5,724 nt of DNA from the NCBI GenBank assembly GCA_012512465.1, contig JAAZED010000083.1, positions 1 to 5,724 of the forward strand. Direction: 5' to 3'. Below are positions 5,652 through 5,724 of the stretch, piece by piece. The notes under the pieces are model-generated. The model was not told the DNA's origin. It worked only from the letters and a program-made list of their open reading frames with translations, and did not search any database. The position numbers and the translations under genes were made by a program. Numbering within the stretch: the first letter of the stretch is position 1; every line of letters begins with the position of its first letter. Source of the DNA: Oxalobacter sp. (GTDB taxonomy: Bacteria > Pseudomonadota > Gammaproteobacteria > Burkholderiales > Burkholderiaceae_D).

Positions 5652-5724
5652 GCGCTTTCACTCTGGGAGACAGGGAAATACCCTCTTCTGTATGTGCACA
5701 CCCCTGCATTACGCCAAGCAACAA
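5648..5724 (+). CDS. Start of a further reading frame, possibly a split regulator output domain (cut by edge)
   Basis: An ATG at 5648, in the -1 frame relative to the receiver gene, shares the bases ATGA with its stop. AGGA lies nine bases upstream, a usable ribosome binding site. The 25 codons visible are open to the edge. The opening MSAFTLGDREI resembles the start of an OmpR/PhoB-type winged-helix domain (consensus like lxfGdlxld), and ITPSN a little later could correspond to the LTPxE that precedes its first helix. This resemblance is loose and inferred. If correct, receiver and DNA-binding parts are in separate overlapping frames. Otherwise it is the start of an unrelated coupled gene. 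Confidence 0.4.
   Translation, partial: MSAFTLGDREIPSSVCAHPCITPSN

Overview
The window looks like ordinary chromosomal DNA from a betaproteobacterium, probably Burkholderiales. The main reason is the MutL protein, whose C-terminal motifs (DMHAAHERILYEKLK-type and a final QCN) are of the kind I know from Burkholderia and Neisseria relatives. Base composition is moderate (about half GC by eye), which would fit a lower-GC member such as an Oxalobacteraceae relative. That genus-level idea is a guess. I see no insertion sequence, CRISPR array, tRNA or rRNA.

Layout: (1) 1-1775, minus strand: mutL, complete at its N-terminus and cut by the window edge within its last few codons. (2) 1776-1950: a divergent intergenic region with a perfect -10 hexamer pressed against the mutL start codon. 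(3) 1951-3541, plus strand: a tight three-gene cluster made of a DedA-family membrane protein, a small unrecognised lipoprotein and a GNAT acetyltransferase. The lipoprotein follows dedA by 11 bases and overlaps the acetyltransferase by four. (4) 3541-3571: a strong bidirectional terminator between convergent genes. (5) 3583-4992, minus strand: homospermidine synthase, starting at TTG. (6) 4993-5285: a 293-base AT-rich divergent intergenic region rich in inverted repeats, with a terminator-like hairpin. (7) 5286-5651, plus strand: a 121-residue receiver-domain protein lacking the phospho-acceptor Asp and other switch residues. Its stop overlaps the start of another reading frame (5648 to the edge) that may carry the missing output domain.

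The genes do not form one pathway. mutL is mismatch repair, dedA belongs to a lipid-carrier/membrane-homeostasis family, hss makes the polyamine homospermidine, and the receiver protein is probably a regulator. No wholly new system is visible. The points most worth a second look are the degenerate receiver with its overlapping downstream frame, the probable leaderless start of mutL, the symmetric elements between hss and the receiver gene, and the acetyltransferase with an altered acetyl-CoA loop.
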